From Sulfurimonas sp. (GTDB taxonomy: Bacteria; Campylobacterota; Campylobacteria; Campylobacterales; Sulfurimonadaceae), in NCBI GenBank assembly GCA_027083475.1, contig JALWON010000137.1, positions 1-6,295 on the forward strand: a DNA stretch of 6,295 bases. Direction: 5' to 3'. Below are positions 4,322 through 6,295 of this stretch, piece by piece (position 1 is the stretch's first letter; each line of letters opens with the position of its first letter). Both the position numbers and the translations under genes were made by a program. The notes under the pieces are model-generated. The model was not told the origin of the DNA and ran no database searches. It saw only the letters and a program-made list of their open reading frames with translations.

Positions 4322-6295
4322 TTAGCCTTTCATCACAAAATTGACAAGTTTTTTCGGAACAACGATCTCTTTGATTATCTCTTTGCCCTCTAACCACTTC
4401 GCAACAAGTGCTTTAGCTGCAAGAATAATCTCTTCCTTACTTGCATCTATTGCCACTTCCACCTCGGCTCTGCGTTTCCCATTGACAGCAATGCCTAAAG
4501 TCACACTCTCTTCAACAAATACTTCTTCTATCATCTCTTGTTTTGTCAAGTTTTTCAGCTGAAAGTACTTTTGACTAATTTCCCAACAAGTATGTGGAAT
4601 GACAGGCTCCATAATCGAACTCAGTACCCAGTACCCTTCGCTCCACACATCTGTATTTGCTTGTGCATTGAGTGCATTCATTGCCTCCATAACACCTGCT
4701 ATCATTGTGTTAAAAGTGTAACGCTGGGCAAAAACATCCTCTGCACGTTTGAGTGCTTCATAGACCTTTTTACGAGCAAATTTTTCTTCTTTACTTAAAC
4801 TTGCATGGTCAATTTCTGGTTTACTCTCACAGACTTGCACATGCTCACTTCTGTCAAAAAAACGCTTGATAAACTTATAAGCACCCTCAACGGCACTATC
4901 ATTCCACTCCAACTCTTGTGTTGGAGGCGCAGCAAAAAGAATGAAAAGTCGTGCTGTATCTGCACCATATTTTGCAATAATTTCATCAGGATCTACAGTG
5001 TTACCTTTAGACTTTGACATTTTTGCCCCATCTTTAAGCACCATGCCCTGTGTTAAGAGTTTCTCAAAAGGTTCATCAAAATCAACATAGCCTAAATCAC
5101 GAAAAACTTTCGTAAAAAAGCGGGCATATAAAAGGTGTAAAATAGCATGTTCAATCCCGCCAATATAGTGATCAACTCCCATCCAGTATTGCATCTGTTC
5201 TTTTGAAAATGCCTCTTTTTCCCAGTTTTGTGGCGATGCACAAAAACGTAAAAAATACCAAGAAGATTCTACAAAAGTATCCATCGTATCGGTCTCTCTA
5301 AGCGCATCTTTCCCACACTCTGGGCACGCACAATGCTTCCAAGTTGGATGATTTGCAAGCGGAGAGCCTTCACCGTTAATCTCGACATCTTCAGGAAGAG
5401 CAATAGGAAGATTCTCTTTTTTCTCCATCACTAAACCACAATCCTCGCAATGCACAAAAGGGAGAGGTGCACCCCAGTATCGCTGACGACTCACACCCCA
5501 ATCTTTGAGTTTATAATTGGTTGTTTTTTTCCCAATGCCTTTTGCTTCAAACATTTGAATGATGTTATATTGGCTCTTTTTAGAGTGCATGCCATCAAAT
5601 TCACCAGAGTTAAAAAGGACTCCCGCATCAGTATAGGCTTGTTCACTCACATTAACATCTGTATCTTTTGGTTTAATCACGGCGTTTATAGGAAGATTAT
5701 ATTTTTTTGCAAAATCATAATCTCTCTCATCATGTGCAGGCACAGCCATAACAGCCCCACTTCCATAATCCATGAGTACAAAGTTCGCTATCCATACAGG
5801 AATAAGTTTTCCTGTTAAAGGATGCACAACATTCAGACCTAAAGGCAGACCTGATTTCTCTTTTTGTCTCTCTATGGAAGAGCTGTTTTTCATTGCTGTA
5901 ATCTCTGCAATGACAGCATCACTTAAAAGCTTATTTTCTATCATATATGTTACAATAGCATGTTCAGGAGCAAGTGCTGTATAGCTCACACCATAAATCG
6001 TATCAGGACGGGTTGTAAAGACATCAAAACTCTCAAATGCCTCGCCTAACTTTGCTTTGGAATCATCATCAAAGAACAAATCAAAGGCTAAACCATTTGA
6101 TTTTCCGATCCAGTTCTCTTGCATAGTGAGTACCTGTTTTGGCCATCCATCCTCGAGCTGTTTTAAATCTTCTAAAAGTTCATCTGCATAGTGTGTGATT
6201 TTAAAATAGTACTGATTCATCTCCTTTTTTTCTACAGGAGTATCACAGCGCCAACAGCATCCTTCGACAACTTGTTCATTTGCTAAAACTGTTTG
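4322..6295 (-). CDS. leuS: Leucine--tRNA ligase (partial, N-terminus beyond right edge)
   Basis: LeuRS charges tRNA-Leu with leucine using ATP. The frame is open from 6295 to the TAA at 4324-4322, giving 657 codons. It begins QTVLANEQVVEGCCWRCDT, which aligns near residue 147 of E. coli LeuRS, so about 150 residues with the HIGH motif are outside the window; ATG 6220 is internal, not the start. Numbering from that internal Met: the CP1 editing domain holds the Thr-rich TTRPDTIYG (69-77) and AVPAHDERD (159-167) with the conserved editing Asp, DWGVSRQRYWG (240-250) marks return to the catalytic core, Cys pairs CEDC and CPEC (258-261, 299-302) may bind zinc, and KMSKSKGN (400-407) is the class I signature. 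The anticodon-binding helices and a C-terminal domain ending in KLVNFVMKG follow. Editing and synthesis motifs are intact, so this is a normal bacterial LeuRS and the first visible gene of the operon. Confidence 0.97.
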   Translation of the reverse strand, partial: QTVLANEQVVEGCCWRCDTPVEKKEMNQYYFKITHYADELLEDLKQLEDGWPKQVLTMQENWIGKSNGLAFDLFFDDDSKAKLGEAFESFDVFTTRPDTIYGVSYTALAPEHAIVTYMIENKLLSDAVIAEITAMKNSSSIERQKEKSGLPLGLNVVHPLTGKLIPVWIANFVLMDYGSGAVMAVPAHDERDYDFAKKYNLPINAVIKPKDTDVNVSEQAYTDAGVLFNSGEFDGMHSKKSQYNIIQMFEAKGIGKKTTNYKLKDWGVSRQRYWGAPLPFVHCEDCGLVMEKKENLPIALPEDVEINGEGSPLANHPTWKHCACPECGKDALRETDTMDTFVESSWYFLRFCASPQNWEKEAFSKEQMQYWMGVDHYIGGIEHAILHLLYARFFTKVFRDLGYVDFDEPFEKLLTQGMVLKDGAKMSKSKGNTVDPDEIIAKYGADTARLFILFAAPPTQELEWNDSAVEGAYKFIKRFFDRSEHVQVCESKPEIDHASLSKEEKFARKKVYEALKRAEDVFAQRYTFNTMIAGVMEAMNALNAQANTDVWSEGYWVLSSIMEPVIPHTCWEISQKYFQLKNLTKQEMIEEVFVEESVTLGIAVNGKRRAEVEVAIDASKEEIILAAKALVAKWLEGKEIIKEIVVPKKLVNFVMKG
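4326..4330 (-). promoter_or_regulatory. Ribosome binding site for lptE within the last codons of leuS
   Basis: AAAGG is encoded by the last Lys-Gly codons of leuS. Two consecutive ATG codons follow (4322-4320 and 4319-4317), the first sharing its A with the leuS stop (TAATG). Spacing of 6 nt favours the second; either gives a normal lipoprotein signal. The arrangement implies translational coupling of lptE to leuS. Confidence 0.55.

Noticed and set aside
4320..4397. N-terminal extension of lptE starting at 4397 inside leuS
   Set aside because: The added residues are charged and are a frame-shifted reading of the leuS 3' end. They would put about 26 residues before a clear lipoprotein signal peptide, and a good Shine-Dalgarno lies just before 4319.
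4795..4986. Minus-strand 63-codon frame within leuS
   Set aside because: It is an alternative frame of the LeuRS catalytic and anticodon-binding region, with no domain or convincing ribosome binding site.
105..5984. Plus-strand open frames of 60-122 codons throughout the window
   Set aside because: Each lies antisense to a well-supported minus-strand gene, shows no recognisable domain and has the Cys/Phe/Ile-rich composition typical of antisense shadows in AT-rich DNA.
6218..6220. ATG at 6220 as the start of leuS
   Set aside because: The frame stays open to the window edge and the preceding 24 codons encode conserved LeuRS sequence (TVLANEQV...CCWRCDT), so this Met is internal.

Overview
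The window suggests an AT-rich member of the Campylobacterota (former Epsilonproteobacteria). A free-living Sulfurimonas/Sulfuricurvum-type organism is my guess; the phylum is well supported, the genus is not. The evidence is the gene order read on the minus strand: leuS, lptE, (GGDEF protein), folC, M23 cell-shape endopeptidase, bactofilin. It matches the order I recall for Helicobacter pylori (leuS-lptE-folC-csd2-csd1-ccmA-mfd) and Campylobacter jejuni. The visible bactofilin is also very close to H. pylori CcmA.

Layout, in the direction of transcription (high to low coordinates): leucyl-tRNA synthetase, lacking about its first 150 residues because it runs off the right edge (6295-4322); an LptE-type LPS-assembly lipoprotein (4319-3822); a soluble diguanylate cyclase with a long helical N-terminus (3811-2261); bifunctional folylpolyglutamate/dihydrofolate synthase FolC, starting with TTG (2258-1113); a membrane-anchored M23/LytM endopeptidase of the Csd1/Pgp3 type (1120-173); and bactofilin CcmA, cut by the left edge (260-1).

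Everything is on one strand and packed without usable spacers. Gene junctions are +2 nt (leuS/lptE), +10 nt, +2 nt, -8 nt and -88 nt. There is no room for an intergenic promoter or terminator, so this looks like the interior of one polycistronic unit with translational coupling. No stretch over 10 bases lacks a gene. I see no RNA gene, mobile element, CRISPR array or origin.

Functionally, three genes serve the envelope: LptE helps deliver LPS to the outer surface, the LytM enzyme trims peptidoglycan crosslinks, and bactofilin is the scaffold that directs such trimming to shape the cell. leuS and folC are housekeeping genes. The diguanylate cyclase is the unexpected member: it puts a c-di-GMP source inside an envelope/cell-shape operon. 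The other notable feature is the 88-nt two-frame overlap between the endopeptidase and bactofilin genes. I do not see a wholly new system; the window is mainly a conserved chromosomal operon with one signalling insertion and some unusual gene junctions.
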